Shown in pieces: positions 1-9,277 of a stretch of 38,650 nt of DNA; position 1 is the first letter of the stretch; each line of letters begins with the position of its first letter. Source of the DNA: Cytophagia bacterium. Its GTDB lineage: Bacteria > Bacteroidota > Bacteroidia > Cytophagales > Spirosomataceae. The stretch covers positions 1 to 38,650 of the forward strand of contig REAB01000095.1 in NCBI GenBank assembly GCA_004293645.1. Reading direction: 5' to 3'. Both the position numbers and the translations under genes were made by a program. The notes below the pieces were generated by a model. The model was not told the DNA's origin and did not search any database. It was given only the letters and a program-made list of their open reading frames with translations.

Positions 1-308
1 TCGGTCAAGGTTTTAGTGGCTGATGATGTGCCTGTACAACCGCCCGTCGTTACTGAAAATCCTGAGAATGTTCCATCGGGCAAATTACCCAAGATAAATA
101 CTCCACTTGCTACCATAATATTCTGAGGACTGCCCGAACCTGTGTAATTCAAAGTGTAACTGCCATTTGGTAAATTAGTCGTAAAAGCAATACTTCCATC
201 GGTACTCAAACAAGTGCTTGGGTTGGTTGCTGTTCCTGCCGTCAGCGTTGGGGCGGCGGGGTCGGTCAAGGTTTTAGTGGCTGATGATGTGCCTGTACAA
301 CCGCCCGT
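1..308 (-). pseudogene. Continuation of the repeat protein in the shifted frame (partial, off the left edge)
   Basis: Read on the minus strand in the frame one step away from the main gene, this stretch encodes a complete 13th repeat unit (TLTAGTATNPSTC ... GCTGTSSATKTLTD) with no stop codon up to the first base of the window. It is nearly identical to unit 12, so it is plainly the downstream part of the same gene, cut off by the 61-bp duplication. No start codon context is evident; it would be untranslated unless the frame is restored. Confidence 0.75.
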
Positions 309-369
309 TTGGGGCGGCGGGGTCGGTCAAGGTTTTAGTGGCTGATGATGTGCCTGTACAACCGCCCGT
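248..369. repeat. 61-bp perfect tandem duplication that shifts the reading frame
   Basis: Bases 248-308 and 309-369 are identical over 61 bp with no spacer. As 61 is not a multiple of 3, the second copy throws the gene out of frame: the minus-strand frame reads SATKTLTDPAAP in one copy, then NGRLYRHIISH and TAA in the next. Removing one copy restores an open frame to the window edge. Confidence 0.9.
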
Positions 370-3300
370 AGTTACCGAAAATCCTGAGAATGTTCCATCG
401 GGCAAATTACCCAAGATAAATACTCCACTTGCTACGTTTATGCTTTTTGGACTGCCCGAACCTGTGTAATTCAAGGTGTAATTACCATTGGGTAAATTAG
501 TCGTAAAGGCAATACTTCCATCTGAACTTGCACAAGTGCTTGGGTTCGTTGCCATTCCTGCCGTTAAAGTGGGTGGAGTTGGATTACTCACCGTTTTGCT
601 CGTCGCATCCGAAGCTGTACAACCCAAATTTGTAATTGAAAAATTACTATACGCTCCATCATCCAAACCTGTCAAAGAGAAGGCATTACTCGTAATTGTT
701 ACAGTTTTGGGTGCGGCAGTCGCTACTGAACCTACAGCTGTATAAGTGATTGAATATGAACCATTTGGTAAGTTAGTGCTGGCAAAAGCAATGCTACCAT
801 CTGCCGCACTACATGAGGTTGGAGCAGTTACCGAACCTGCCGCTATCGTAGGTGTAGCTGGGTCGCTCAAAGTTTTCAATGTCGCATCCGAACCTGTGCA
901 TCCAGTATTTGTAATTGAAAAAGCACTATAATTTCCAGCACTCAATCCTATTAAAGTAAAGGCATTATTGGTAACGGTTACACTTCTGGGACTACTTGTG
1001 CCTGTGGTCGTAAAACTCAATGAATACGTGCCATTGGGCAAATTGGTTGTCGTAAAATCAATCGTGCCATCAGTTCCCGAACAAGTCGTTGGATTAGTGG
1101 GCGTTCCAGCACTGATGGTTGGGGAGGCTGGATTCGACAAGATTTTTGAAGTGGCTACCGAACCTGTACAACCTAAACGAGTAACCGAAAAATTACTATA
1201 AGTACCTGCTGATAAACCATTAAGCACAAAGGCATTACTCGCCACCGCAATACTTTTGGGGCCGGCAGGCGAACCTGTTGCTGTTCCCGTAGTGGTAAAA
1301 CTTAAAAAATACGTTCCATCGGGTAAATTAGCCGATGTGAAAGCAATCGTGCCATTTGTTCCTGAACAAGTCGTTGGGTTGGTTGCTGTTCCTACCGTTA
1401 AGACTGGTAAAGCCAAATCTGTTAAAGTAACTGGCGTAGCCAATGAACCTGTACAACCACTTCCATTTGTAATGGAAAAATTGCTAAAAGTACCATCTGC
1501 CAAACCTAAAAGCGTAAAGGCACCAGAGGTTATAGTAACATTCTTTGGACTTCCCACTCCCGAATAAATTAGCGAATAAGAGCCATCAGTAATATTGGTA
1601 ACAGTAAAGACAATCGAACCATCAGATAAATTACAAGCCGTTGGATTGCTGGTTGTTCCCAAAGTCAAAACTGGAGCGGCAGGGTCATTGAGCGACCTTG
1701 AAACAGGGCTTGTTCCTGTACAACCAGTATTGGTTACTGAGAAATTGCTATAACCACCCGAACCCAAAGTTCCCAAAGTGAATGCTCCACCACTCACTGT
1801 AATACTTTTTGGCGAGCCAGTTCCTGTGTAGCTTAATGAATACATACCATCAGGTAAATTAGTCGTGAACGGAATCGAACCATCTGTTCCGCCACAAGAA
1901 GTAGGATTGACCGCTACCCCAGGTGTAAGCGTTGGCGTGGTTGGATTGGCGATACTTTTGGAAGTAGCATCCGAAGCCGTACAACCTGTACTCGTAAGCG
2001 AGAAACCACTATAACTACCTATTGATAAGCCAGTTAAAGAAAAAGTGTTGCTCGTAACCGTTACGTTTCTTGGGCTGGTGGTTGCTCCCGCTCCTGTGGC
2101 AGTAAAACTTAATGAATATGTGCCGTTGGGTAAATTGGTTGATGTAAACGGAATACTACCCGCTGCTCCACAAGTTGCTAGATTCACTACCATTCCTGCC
2201 GCAATGGTGGGTGCGGCAGGGTCAGCCAAAGTTCTTGATGTAGCAACCGTACCCGTACAACCAGAATTAGTTACTGAAAAAGCACTGTAAGTTCCTGCTT
2301 TTAAACCAGTTAAAGTAAAGGCATTGCTCGTAACTGTTACGTTTTGTGGACTTGTCGTTGCACCCGCTCCCGTTGCCGTAAAGCTCAATGAATACATGCC
2401 GTTGGGTAAATTGGTACTCGTAAAGGCAATGCTACCGTTTGTTCCAGCACAAGTAGTTGGGTTGGTGCCTGTGCCTACTGTTAAAGTGGGAGCGGCGGGC
2501 TCTGTCAAAGCTCTTGATGTAGCAACCGTACCAGTGCAACCATTATTCATTACTGAAAAAGCACTGTAAGTTCCTGCTTTTAAATTAGATAAGGAAAAAG
2601 CATTGCTCGTAACCGTTACGTTTTGTGGACTTGTCGTTGCTCCTGCACCCGTTGCCGTAAAACTTAATGAATACATGCCGTTGGGTAAATTGGTACTCGT
2701 AAAGGCAATGCTTCCGTTTGTGCCTGCACAAGTGGTTGGATTAGTGCCTGTGCCTACTGTTAAAGTGGGAGCGGCGGGCTCTGTCAAAGTTCTTGATGTA
2801 GCAACCGTACCCGTGCAACCATTATTCGTTACTGAAAAAGCACTGTAAGTTCCTGCTTTTAAGCTAATTAAAGAAAAAGCATTGCTCGTAACCATTACGT
2901 TTTGTGGACTCGTCGTTGCCCCCACTCCCGTTGCCGTAAAACTCAATGAATACGTGCCGTTGGGTAAATTGGTACTTGTAAATGCAATATTTCCATTTGT
3001 ACCAGCACAAGTCGTTGGGTTGGTTGCTGTGCCTACTGTTAAAGTGGGTGCGGCAGGGTCAGCCAAAGTTCTTGAAGTTGAAACCGTACCCGTGCAACCA
3101 TTATTCGTTACTGAAAAATTGCTATAAGCTCCTGCTTTTAAGCTAATTAAAGAAAAAGCATTGCCCGTAACCATTACATTTTGTGGACTCGTCGTTGCCC
3201 CCACTCCCGTTGCCATAAAACTCAATTGATAAGTGCCGTTGGGTAAATTGGTACTTGTAAATGCAATATTTCCATTTGTGCCTGCACAAGTAGTTGGGTT

Positions 3301-4575
3301 GGTTGCTGTGCCTACTGTTAAAGTGGGTGCGGCGGGATTAGACACGATTTTGGCAGGACTTAATACGCCAGTCGTGGCTGTTTGACCAGAAACTGTGAGC
3401 GAAAAATTATTATAACTTCCCGCTGTTAAGCTACTCAACGTAAAGGCATTGTTACTAACCGTTACATTTTGTGGGCTACTCGTGCCAGTGGTAGTAAAAG
3501 TTAGGCTATATGTGCCATTGGGGACATTGGTTGTGGTAAAGGCAATATTCCCCGTAGCACCACCACAGGTAGCAGCATTGGTAACTGCCCCTGCGGTAAT
3601 AGTTGGTGGTACTACATTATTATAAGTAAAAGGCACCACATAATTACAAGCGCCGCCGCTCGGTGTTATTTTAGCATAAAGTGTTTGTGAACCCGTTGGC
3701 AATGACCCCGAAGGCACAAATGTATTAGGTGCCGTAAATGTACCTGCCGAAGTAGTGGCAGTGGCATTGGTAAAAATACCATTGACTGTGCCTGTAAATG
3801 TACCTGTATAAGTGAAAATGCTTGTGTTGGTAGCGTTGTTATTGATTGTAACAGAGCCATTATTATTTGTAATGGGCGAGCCTACCGAGCCACTAATGAA
3901 TACACTACCGTTTTGATTAGTAATTGTGCCAGCAGCCGCTGTGCCAGCAGCCGCTGTGCCAGCTGCTATTTGAATCAAACCAGCATTCGTTACAGTTGTA
4001 GTAGGTGTTGCGTGTAGGATAAAATCACCACTCACAAGAATAATTTTCCCACAAGCATTATTGATTATTGCTGTTGTACCCGTAGTTCCCCCAGTATTAT
4101 TAAGCTCATGTCCCATTTCAATCGCAGTTGGGAAAGTGGTGTTGATACGAAGCGTTCCACTATTAGTGAATGTAGTAGTCGGACTGGGAAGCATCCACCC
4201 TGTAATAGCCCCTCCACCGCTTGTTTCTAAGGCAACAGTACCATTATTAACCAATGAGGACGCATCTGCCATTAAAAGTACCGCATAAGCACCAGTATCA
4301 CCAATTAATCTTAAAGTAGCTCCGCTATTGACGGTTAGTGTTCGACCACTACCTCTCAATTGAATACTTTTGACAGTTATAGTTCCAGAAGAGATGGTGA
4401 TAGAATTTGTACCCCCATTTAGATAAACGTCATCAGAGCTTGTTGGCACACCACTTGGGCTCCAGTTGGATGCAGTATTCCAATCAGAATTGGTTGTACC
4501 CGTCCAAAATTTGTTTTGTGCAAAGGCACTTTGGCTTACTAACAAAGCCAAGAGGAGGTAAGTGAGTTTTTTCAT
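274..4575 (-). CDS. Large secreted repeat protein (adhesin-like), prematurely stopped by a frameshift
   Basis: The product has about 1,433 residues. The start is set at the ATG of MKKLTYLLLALLVSQSAFAQ, a clean signal peptide; the frame is open for 78 more codons upstream, but those do not look like an export signal. Residues about 20-320 are Thr/Ser/Asn/Gly-rich and open with a W-rich stretch (FWTGTT, WNTASNW) common at the N-terminus of Bacteroidota surface proteins. From about residue 320 there are 12 in-frame units of roughly 87-95 residues, each with one Cys near its start (NPTTC) and one near its end (GCTG), separated by a DPAAP-type linker. These resemble Ig-like surface repeats. The last 11 residues (NGRLYRHIISH) are out of frame, caused by a 61-bp duplication; the original frame continues to the window edge. 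A C-terminal type IX secretion sorting domain would be expected further on but is not visible. Role in adhesion is inferred, not shown. Confidence 0.8.
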   Translation of the reverse strand: MKKLTYLLLALLVSQSAFAQNKFWTGTTNSDWNTASNWSPSGVPTSSDDVYLNGGTNSITISSGTITVKSIQLRGSGRTLTVNSGATLRLIGDTGAYAVLLMADASSLVNNGTVALETSGGGAITGWMLPSPTTTFTNSGTLRINTTFPTAIEMGHELNNTGGTTGTTAIINNACGKIILVSGDFILHATPTTTVTNAGLIQIAAGTAAAGTAAAGTITNQNGSVFISGSVGSPITNNNGSVTINNNATNTSIFTYTGTFTGTVNGIFTNATATTSAGTFTAPNTFVPSGSLPTGSQTLYAKITPSGGACNYVVPFTYNNVVPPTITAGAVTNAATCGGATGNIAFTTTNVPNGTYSLTFTTTGTSSPQNVTVSNNAFTLSSLTAGSYNNFSLTVSGQTATTGVLSPAKIVSNPAAPTLTVGTATNPTTCAGTNGNIAFTSTNLPNGTYQLSFMATGVGATTSPQNVMVTGNAFSLISLKAGAYSNFSVTNNGCTGTVSTSRTLADPAAPTLTVGTATNPTTCAGTNGNIAFTSTNLPNGTYSLSFTATGVGATTSPQNVMVTSNAFSLISLKAGTYSAFSVTNNGCTGTVATSRTLTEPAAPTLTVGTGTNPTTCAGTNGSIAFTSTNLPNGMYSLSFTATGAGATTSPQNVTVTSNAFSLSNLKAGTYSAFSVMNNGCTGTVATSRALTEPAAPTLTVGTGTNPTTCAGTNGSIAFTSTNLPNGMYSLSFTATGAGATTSPQNVTVTSNAFTLTGLKAGTYSAFSVTNSGCTGTVATSRTLADPAAPTIAAGMVVNLATCGAAGSIPFTSTNLPNGTYSLSFTATGAGATTSPRNVTVTSNTFSLTGLSIGSYSGFSLTSTGCTASDATSKSIANPTTPTLTPGVAVNPTSCGGTDGSIPFTTNLPDGMYSLSYTGTGSPKSITVSGGAFTLGTLGSGGYSNFSVTNTGCTGTSPVSRSLNDPAAPVLTLGTTSNPTACNLSDGSIVFTVTNITDGSYSLIYSGVGSPKNVTITSGAFTLLGLADGTFSNFSITNGSGCTGSLATPVTLTDLALPVLTVGTATNPTTCSGTNGTIAFTSANLPDGTYFLSFTTTGTATGSPAGPKSIAVASNAFVLNGLSAGTYSNFSVTRLGCTGSVATSKILSNPASPTISAGTPTNPTTCSGTDGTIDFTTTNLPNGTYSLSFTTTGTSSPRSVTVTNNAFTLIGLSAGNYSAFSITNTGCTGSDATLKTLSDPATPTIAAGSVTAPTSCSAADGSIAFASTNLPNGSYSITYTAVGSVATAAPKTVTITSNAFSLTGLDDGAYSNFSITNLGCTASDATSKTVSNPTPPTLTAGMATNPSTCASSDGSIAFTTNLPNGNYTLNYTGSGSPKSINVASGVFILGNLPDGTFSGFSVTTGGCTGTSSATKTLTDPAAPNGRLYRHIISH
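3926..3970. repeat. 15-bp microrepeat inside the repeat-protein gene
   Basis: The unit gtgccagcagccgct occurs twice perfectly (3926-3940, 3941-3955), followed by a degenerate third copy. It encodes AAGTA-type pentapeptides and keeps the frame, so copy-number change would only lengthen or shorten the Ala/Gly/Thr stretch before the repeats. Confidence 0.7.
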
Positions 4576-4770
4576 TTTTTGAGTGTTTGGTTTTTGAGTA
4601 TTTTGCTTTGGTATTAGAAAGAGCAATCGAAAAAAATGAAGGTTTTTGTAAATGCCATTACACTCCCCCAAGTTGCCAAACCTTCTACCAAAAGGATACC
4701 ACAAAATTGAAGAAAAACAGAAGGCAAGTGTTATCACAAAAACGACAATCTTTAACTCATTTTGGACAAT

Positions 4771-4800
4771 AAAAAAAGAGGGCGATTGCCCTCTCAAAAC
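4771..4800 (-). terminator. Rho-independent terminator of the ATPase gene
   Basis: A 7-bp stem (AGAGGGC / GCCCTCT, 4777-4783 with 4788-4794) and a GATT loop are followed on the minus strand by TTTTTTT. It lies about 90 bp past the ATPase stop and about 200 bp before the repeat-protein start. Confidence 0.75.
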
Positions 4801-4810
4801 ACTTTTCAAA

Positions 4811-4852
4811 TTCTCTTCCTCATTTTGAACTTTCTCTTCCTCATTTTGAACT
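4811..4852. repeat. 21-bp perfect tandem repeat (two copies)
   Basis: The unit ttctcttcctcattttgaact is present at 4811-4831 and 4832-4852, in the untranslated stretch between the ATPase stop codon and its terminator. No function is evident. Confidence 0.8.
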
Positions 4853-4885
4853 TTTTGTTGTTTTTTGTGGTGCTGGTGCTGTTTT

Positions 4886-6181
4886 TTACATACCAGCCAT
4901 ATACATCGGTTTAAAATTTATTTTGTCGTTTGTTCCAAATTTCATTTTACCAAAAACGGTGGCAGATGTTATATTTTTGTAGTTGTCCAACAAATAATGA
5001 AGACTTTTCAACGATCCTTTTGTACCTGCTTTTACTTCAACGGGCATGATTTCATTGTTTTCCAAAATCACAAAGTCTATCTCAGCATTGGCGGCGGGTT
5101 CTGTTCTTGCCCAATATTTCAAGTCGTTGTTTTGGGCCATGAGTTGTTGGGCCACAAATTGTTCGGCCAATTTGCCTTCGTAAGTTGCCAATAGATTTTT
5201 ATTAATATATGCTTCTCTAAAATTGAACTTTGAAGTACTTAGCAATAGACCAATGTCTAAAAAGAAAGTCTTAAACTGTTTGCCAGAGGCCACTAAGGGC
5301 AAGGCTGTTATGCCCACATTTTCGATTTTATGCAACAACCTCGCCATACAAAGCACCTGATGCCCTTGCTTGATGGTTGGGCCGGTAAATCGGTCGGTCA
5401 GTTTTGAATAAATAGTTTGATTACCAATATTTTTGCTTGTGTTTTCGAGAATATCCAAAAGGCAATCGCTGTTTACTTGTGGTTGGTATTTTCTAAAATC
5501 TTGCCTAAATGAATACATCAAATCATGTTGAACCTCCGAAACAGCGTTAAAATCTTCATTTTCGCAATACAATTTTATACATTCGGGCATCCCTCCCACC
5601 ACAAAATAGTTCTGCAACTCATCATAAATAAGTGTTTCTATCGCATCTGATATAGAATGAGGTTCATTTTTTATCAGTTCCAATAGATTTTTTCTATTTC
5701 TTGCCATCAAAAACTCAGCAAAAGTCATGGGGTGTAGGGTTTCAAATTCTACCCTACCCACAGGAAAAGGGATATGACGAAAAGTAAAATCAAGCAACGA
5801 ACCAGCGGCAATGAGGTGCAAATCTGGCATTTCTTCATAAAAATACCGCAAAGCCATCAATGCCTCTGGGCACATCTGAATCTCGTCAAAAAATAGCAAA
5901 TCGATTTTGGCCGAAATATTTTTACCTTTCAACAAAGCTATTTCTCGCAAAATTCGCCTTGGGTCGAGATTCGTTTTAAAAATCTGATGGTATTCAAGAT
6001 TTTTTTCAAAATTTATTTCAATCACTTGCTCAAAATGAAGCCTGCCAAACTCTCGTATCAGCCACGATTTGCCTACCTGCCTTGCCCCATTCAAAATCAG
6101 GGGTTTACGGTTACTCTTGTGTTTCCATTCCACAAGTTTATTTAGTTTTTCTCGAACCATGAGCCGCTTGTTTTTACACAA
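4886..6181 (-). CDS. AAA ATPase with C-terminal DUF4143 domain
   Basis: The product has 431 residues, a normal length for the family. Walker A is GARQVGKS at residues 32-39 and Walker B is LLFFDE at 95-100, followed by the family's AAGSLL and FPVGRV segments (125-143). The C-terminal third carries the nuclease-like pattern E-x-D-F-V ... P-V-E-V-K (about 382-398), as in the DUF4143 domain. This family is common in bacteria and archaea, often in several copies and near mobile DNA; its cellular role is not established. A second possible start is Met8 (MVREKL), which matches the usual family N-terminus at least as well. It is a single-gene unit with its own terminator. The DNA is noticeably AT-rich and the upstream 130 bp more so, which would fit acquisition by transfer, but this is an inference. 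Confidence 0.85.
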   Translation of the reverse strand: MCKNKRLMVREKLNKLVEWKHKSNRKPLILNGARQVGKSWLIREFGRLHFEQVIEINFEKNLEYHQIFKTNLDPRRILREIALLKGKNISAKIDLLFFDEIQMCPEALMALRYFYEEMPDLHLIAAGSLLDFTFRHIPFPVGRVEFETLHPMTFAEFLMARNRKNLLELIKNEPHSISDAIETLIYDELQNYFVVGGMPECIKLYCENEDFNAVSEVQHDLMYSFRQDFRKYQPQVNSDCLLDILENTSKNIGNQTIYSKLTDRFTGPTIKQGHQVLCMARLLHKIENVGITALPLVASGKQFKTFFLDIGLLLSTSKFNFREAYINKNLLATYEGKLAEQFVAQQLMAQNNDLKYWARTEPAANAEIDFVILENNEIMPVEVKAGTKGSLKSLHYLLDNYKNITSATVFGKMKFGTNDKINFKPMYMAGM

Positions 6182-6260
6182 AAATATAAAAAATGATTTA
6201 TATTTTTAAAATAAAGACTATTAAATTTAATTAATACTTTAAAATATATATCATAATTAC

Positions 6261-6296
6261 ATAAAAAACCCTCAAAGCAAAGGCGTTGAGGGTTGT
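6261..6296 (-). terminator. Rho-independent terminator of the hybrid sensor kinase gene
   Basis: A 9-bp perfect stem (AACCCTCAA 6267-6275 with TTGAGGGTT 6286-6294) is followed on the minus strand by a run of T. It starts about 17 bp beyond the kinase stop codon. Confidence 0.75.
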
Positions 6297-6312
6297 AAAA
6301 TCAAAAAGTTGT

Positions 6313-9072
6313 TTATTCCCACTCACTCGCCGTTTTTCCGTACTTGTCTTGAAACACCTTTGAAAAATAAGGCATACTATCAAAACCCACTTGATAGGCT
6401 ATTTCTGAGACTGTTCCTTCGCCTTTTTTCAGCATAGCCGCCGCTATTTCTAAACGATAATTTCTCACAAATTCCGTTATGGTTTGACCAGTGATTGCCT
6501 TCAACTTTCTTCGTAATTGTACCGACGAAAGACTCATTTCGCCTGCAAATTTCTCTACATCAAAAGTACTCTCGGCAAGATGCCTATTAATAACCTTTTG
6601 GGCTTTTTGGATAAACAATTCGTCTATTGTTTGTATTTTCTCCTCTGTTTTTTCAACCACAACTACTGCTTGGCGTGCAAATTTATCTCGCAGCACTTGT
6701 CTTTGATTGATTAGATTACTTACCCGAATCTGCAATTCTTGTTTATTGAAAGGTTTTGAAAGATAATCGTCTGCCCCATGTTCGAGGCCTATCAATCTAT
6801 CAGCAAGACTTGCCTTTGCCGTGAGCATCACCACAGGAATATGGTTGGTTCGTTCATCGTTTTTCAACTTTTCACACAAACCTAAACCATCTAAGCGCGG
6901 CATCATCAAATCAGAAATCACAATATCTGGAACAAATTTGATTGCTTTTTCTAAGCCGTCTTCGCCATCAACAGCCAAAATGAGCTGATATTGGTTTACA
7001 AATATACTGGCTACAAAATCCCGAAGGTCCGCATTGTCTTCCACAATGAGCATGATGCTTTGCTCATCATTTTCAACTTCAATATCTTTTGGCTGAATGA
7101 AGGTTTCAGGCAAAATTGATTCCCTATTGGCTTGAGTGGCTGGTTTTGAAAGTTTTTCAATAGATTTAAACGGCAAATACACTGTAAAAGTCGTTCCTTT
7201 TCCTAATTCGCTACTAACCTCCACTTTCCCGTTAAGCAAATCGACCAATTCTTTTACCAAAGCCAAACCTATACCCGTGCCTTCTTGTAGGCGTTGGGTG
7301 AAGTCGTCCACTTGATAAAAACGGTCAAAAATATGGGCTAATCTTTCTACATCAATTCCGATTCCCGAATCTTGCACCCTTAACACCATTTGCACAGCTT
7401 TGTAGTCTATACGTACACTTACACGTCCGTTTTCGGGCGTAAATTTGAAGGCATTAGAGAGCAAATTAGTTACGATTTTTTCTAATTTATCAATGTCAAA
7501 TAAGGCAAATTCTGAATTTTCGCTTTGAGAATGATTGAAAATGATGTTTTTGCTCTGTGCCAAAGATTCAAAGGAAGCAAATAATTGATTCAAAAACTGA
7601 TTCAAATCTACCTCTTCCAATTTGAGCTTCATCTCGCCTGCATCTAATTTTGAAATATCAAGTAGTTGATCAATAAGACTTTGGAGTCTTAGAAGATTTC
7701 GTTGCATGACGGCAATAATGCCTTCTTGTGGATATTTTTTTTGCAATTCATCAATTGGGCCAACTAATAAAGTCAAAGGTGTTCGGAATTCGTGAGAAAT
7801 ATTGGTAAAAAACTTGGTTTTAATACTATCAAGTTCTTTGAGGCGAGCATTTTGTTCGAGGTTGAAGTTTAGTTTTTGTTCCGAAATATTTTTTATCATT
7901 TCGGAATTTTTAAAAATTCGTCCTAAGAAAAATACAAAAAAGAAAAATTCAGCCCAAAACAAGTAGTATGATAATAAAAATAGGGGCTGAAACTCTATCC
8001 AACCCAATAATCTAATGTATAATAAAAAGGGACTTAATAAACCCCAAATAAGAAGAATAGCATAGTATTTTGAGAAGGCGGTTTTTTTAATGACGAAATA
8101 AAGGTTAATACCAACATAACACGCTGACGAAAATACAATGGTAAATGCCCCTGCTTTTAGCCAATACCATTGGTAATCAAAAAAGATAATAGCGTTGATA
8201 AATACATTAAATGCCGTAATGGCAAAGACAAAATAGCTGTAACTTTTATGAAACTTACCAACGGCAAACGTAACCAAGATGAACAGCCCTGCACCCAATG
8301 TAGCAGAGTTGTAAAATAGAAAGTCGATTTTTTTGGCCAAATCTGGATTATTTGTAAAAAGTGGCCCCGCAATATTTATAAATCCCCAATAGGTAAAGGT
8401 TCTTATGACAGCATACAAAGAGTATAACCTAAACGCTCGGTCTTTGACAACAAAAAAACTCAAAACCAAAACCAATAAGAGTCTAAAAAATATGAATCCA
8501 TTTAAAAATCCTTGTCCAGCGTAATCATCTAAGCGTGTTTTTTGGTAGGAATCTTTTGAATGGAGCATCAGCTTGCTATAGTGCCCACGTTTACTTGTGA
8601 GTTTGATATAGATACTCTTGGTTTGTTGTGAACTCAATTCAAATAAAAACTTAGGGTCTTGGCCAATGAATGTTTTATCTCTTTCAGAAGTAATTATTTT
8701 TTGTTGCTTGTGCAGAAAACTCTTACCAGTACTGTCCGAAATATAAAAATCAAGCTGCTCAATCAAGGGATTTGTCCAAACCAAAATCCAATCTTTAATT
8801 TTTGAGTCATTGTTGGTGAGCGAAACCTTGACCCAAAAAACATCATCTGAATAGGGAAAAAGAAAATAGTCTTTACTGGACTTTTGAAAGTCTATTCGTG
8901 AAACTTGAAACAAGGATAATTTTGCGGTGGAGTCTTTAAATAAACTGACTTCTGAGGTTAAATTATAGGGCAGTTGAGTATTTTTAGAAATGACGAAGTC
9001 TTGTCCAAAACAAGTATTGGATATAAAAAAAGCAAAAAAGGGAAATAATATAATTACAGCGATTGCTTTCAT
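6313..9072 (-). CDS. Hybrid two-component system protein: 7TMR-DISM sensor, histidine kinase, receiver, AraC HTH
   Basis: The product has 919 residues counted from the ATG of MKAIAVIILFPFFAFF, a signal peptide; a longer frame exists, but a candidate -7 box lies between its first Met and this one, favouring the shorter form. Order of domains: periplasmic DISM extracellular sensor domain (about 25-180); seven-helix membrane region (about 195-390); HisKA with NISHEFRTPLTLL (phosphoacceptor His427); HATPase with N-box Asn540, DSGIGI and GTGIGL; receiver domain with acceptor Asp721 in ISDLMMP and the TAK and KPF motifs; AraC-type DNA-binding domain (about 820-919). The whole phosphorelay and transcription output are thus in one membrane protein, as is usual in Bacteroidota. 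Such proteins sense periplasmic ligands, often carbohydrate-related, and regulate nearby genes. Its target here is unknown; no SusC/D pair is in the window. Confidence 0.92.
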   Translation of the reverse strand: MKAIAVIILFPFFAFFISNTCFGQDFVISKNTQLPYNLTSEVSLFKDSTAKLSLFQVSRIDFQKSSKDYFLFPYSDDVFWVKVSLTNNDSKIKDWILVWTNPLIEQLDFYISDSTGKSFLHKQQKIITSERDKTFIGQDPKFLFELSSQQTKSIYIKLTSKRGHYSKLMLHSKDSYQKTRLDDYAGQGFLNGFIFFRLLLVLVLSFFVVKDRAFRLYSLYAVIRTFTYWGFINIAGPLFTNNPDLAKKIDFLFYNSATLGAGLFILVTFAVGKFHKSYSYFVFAITAFNVFINAIIFFDYQWYWLKAGAFTIVFSSACYVGINLYFVIKKTAFSKYYAILLIWGLLSPFLLYIRLLGWIEFQPLFLLSYYLFWAEFFFFVFFLGRIFKNSEMIKNISEQKLNFNLEQNARLKELDSIKTKFFTNISHEFRTPLTLLVGPIDELQKKYPQEGIIAVMQRNLLRLQSLIDQLLDISKLDAGEMKLKLEEVDLNQFLNQLFASFESLAQSKNIIFNHSQSENSEFALFDIDKLEKIVTNLLSNAFKFTPENGRVSVRIDYKAVQMVLRVQDSGIGIDVERLAHIFDRFYQVDDFTQRLQEGTGIGLALVKELVDLLNGKVEVSSELGKGTTFTVYLPFKSIEKLSKPATQANRESILPETFIQPKDIEVENDEQSIMLIVEDNADLRDFVASIFVNQYQLILAVDGEDGLEKAIKFVPDIVISDLMMPRLDGLGLCEKLKNDERTNHIPVVMLTAKASLADRLIGLEHGADDYLSKPFNKQELQIRVSNLINQRQVLRDKFARQAVVVVEKTEEKIQTIDELFIQKAQKVINRHLAESTFDVEKFAGEMSLSSVQLRRKLKAITGQTITEFVRNYRLEIAAAMLKKGEGTVSEIAYQVGFDSMPYFSKVFQDKYGKTASEWE

Positions 9073-9103
9073 TATTTTGGCTTCAATGCAAGGTTTAGAC
9101 AAG

Positions 9104-9111
9104 CAAAGGTA
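9104..9111 (-). promoter_or_regulatory. Candidate -7 box for the hybrid sensor kinase gene
   Basis: On the minus strand this reads TACCTTTG, a match to the Bacteroidota TAnnTTTG box, 32 bp upstream of the chosen ATG. No TTG is seen at the ideal -33 distance, so support is partial. Confidence 0.35.
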
Positions 9112-9277
9112 AAACAAATACACGCTCTACGAATGAAACACAAGGAATCATGGTAGAGAGTAGTGGGCGCACCCGCTACGCCGCCTAAAACCCGTGTGGG
9201 CATCGGCGTAATTTTCGAGGCCAGCCAGGGCGGGGTTTATTAAGAATTGTCTTGAAAATATAGCGCAAAAATCGCGC

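Larger units (their letters stand above)
1..3607 (-). repeat. Tandem array of about 13 protein-coding repeat units (261-285 bp each)
   Basis: Thirteen units follow one another head to tail. Units 2-5 (about 2220-3330) are very similar at DNA level with a 279-bp period; equivalent bases recur at about 2324, 2603 and 2882. Units 7, 12 and 13 are the shorter 87-residue type (261 bp). The similarity gradient suggests recent local duplication or gene conversion. Confidence 0.85.

Noticed and set aside
1..3607. Regular repeat array that might be taken for a CRISPR
   Set aside because: Units are about 261-285 bp, in-frame and protein-coding; there are no short repeats with unique spacers.
4886..6181. 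DUF4143 ATPase as a toxin-antitoxin component
   Set aside because: It stands alone with its own terminator and no small partner gene.
9161..9178. Short GC hairpin upstream of the sensor kinase gene
   Set aside because: The 7-bp stem has one T-G pair and no T-run; too weak to call a terminator or operator.
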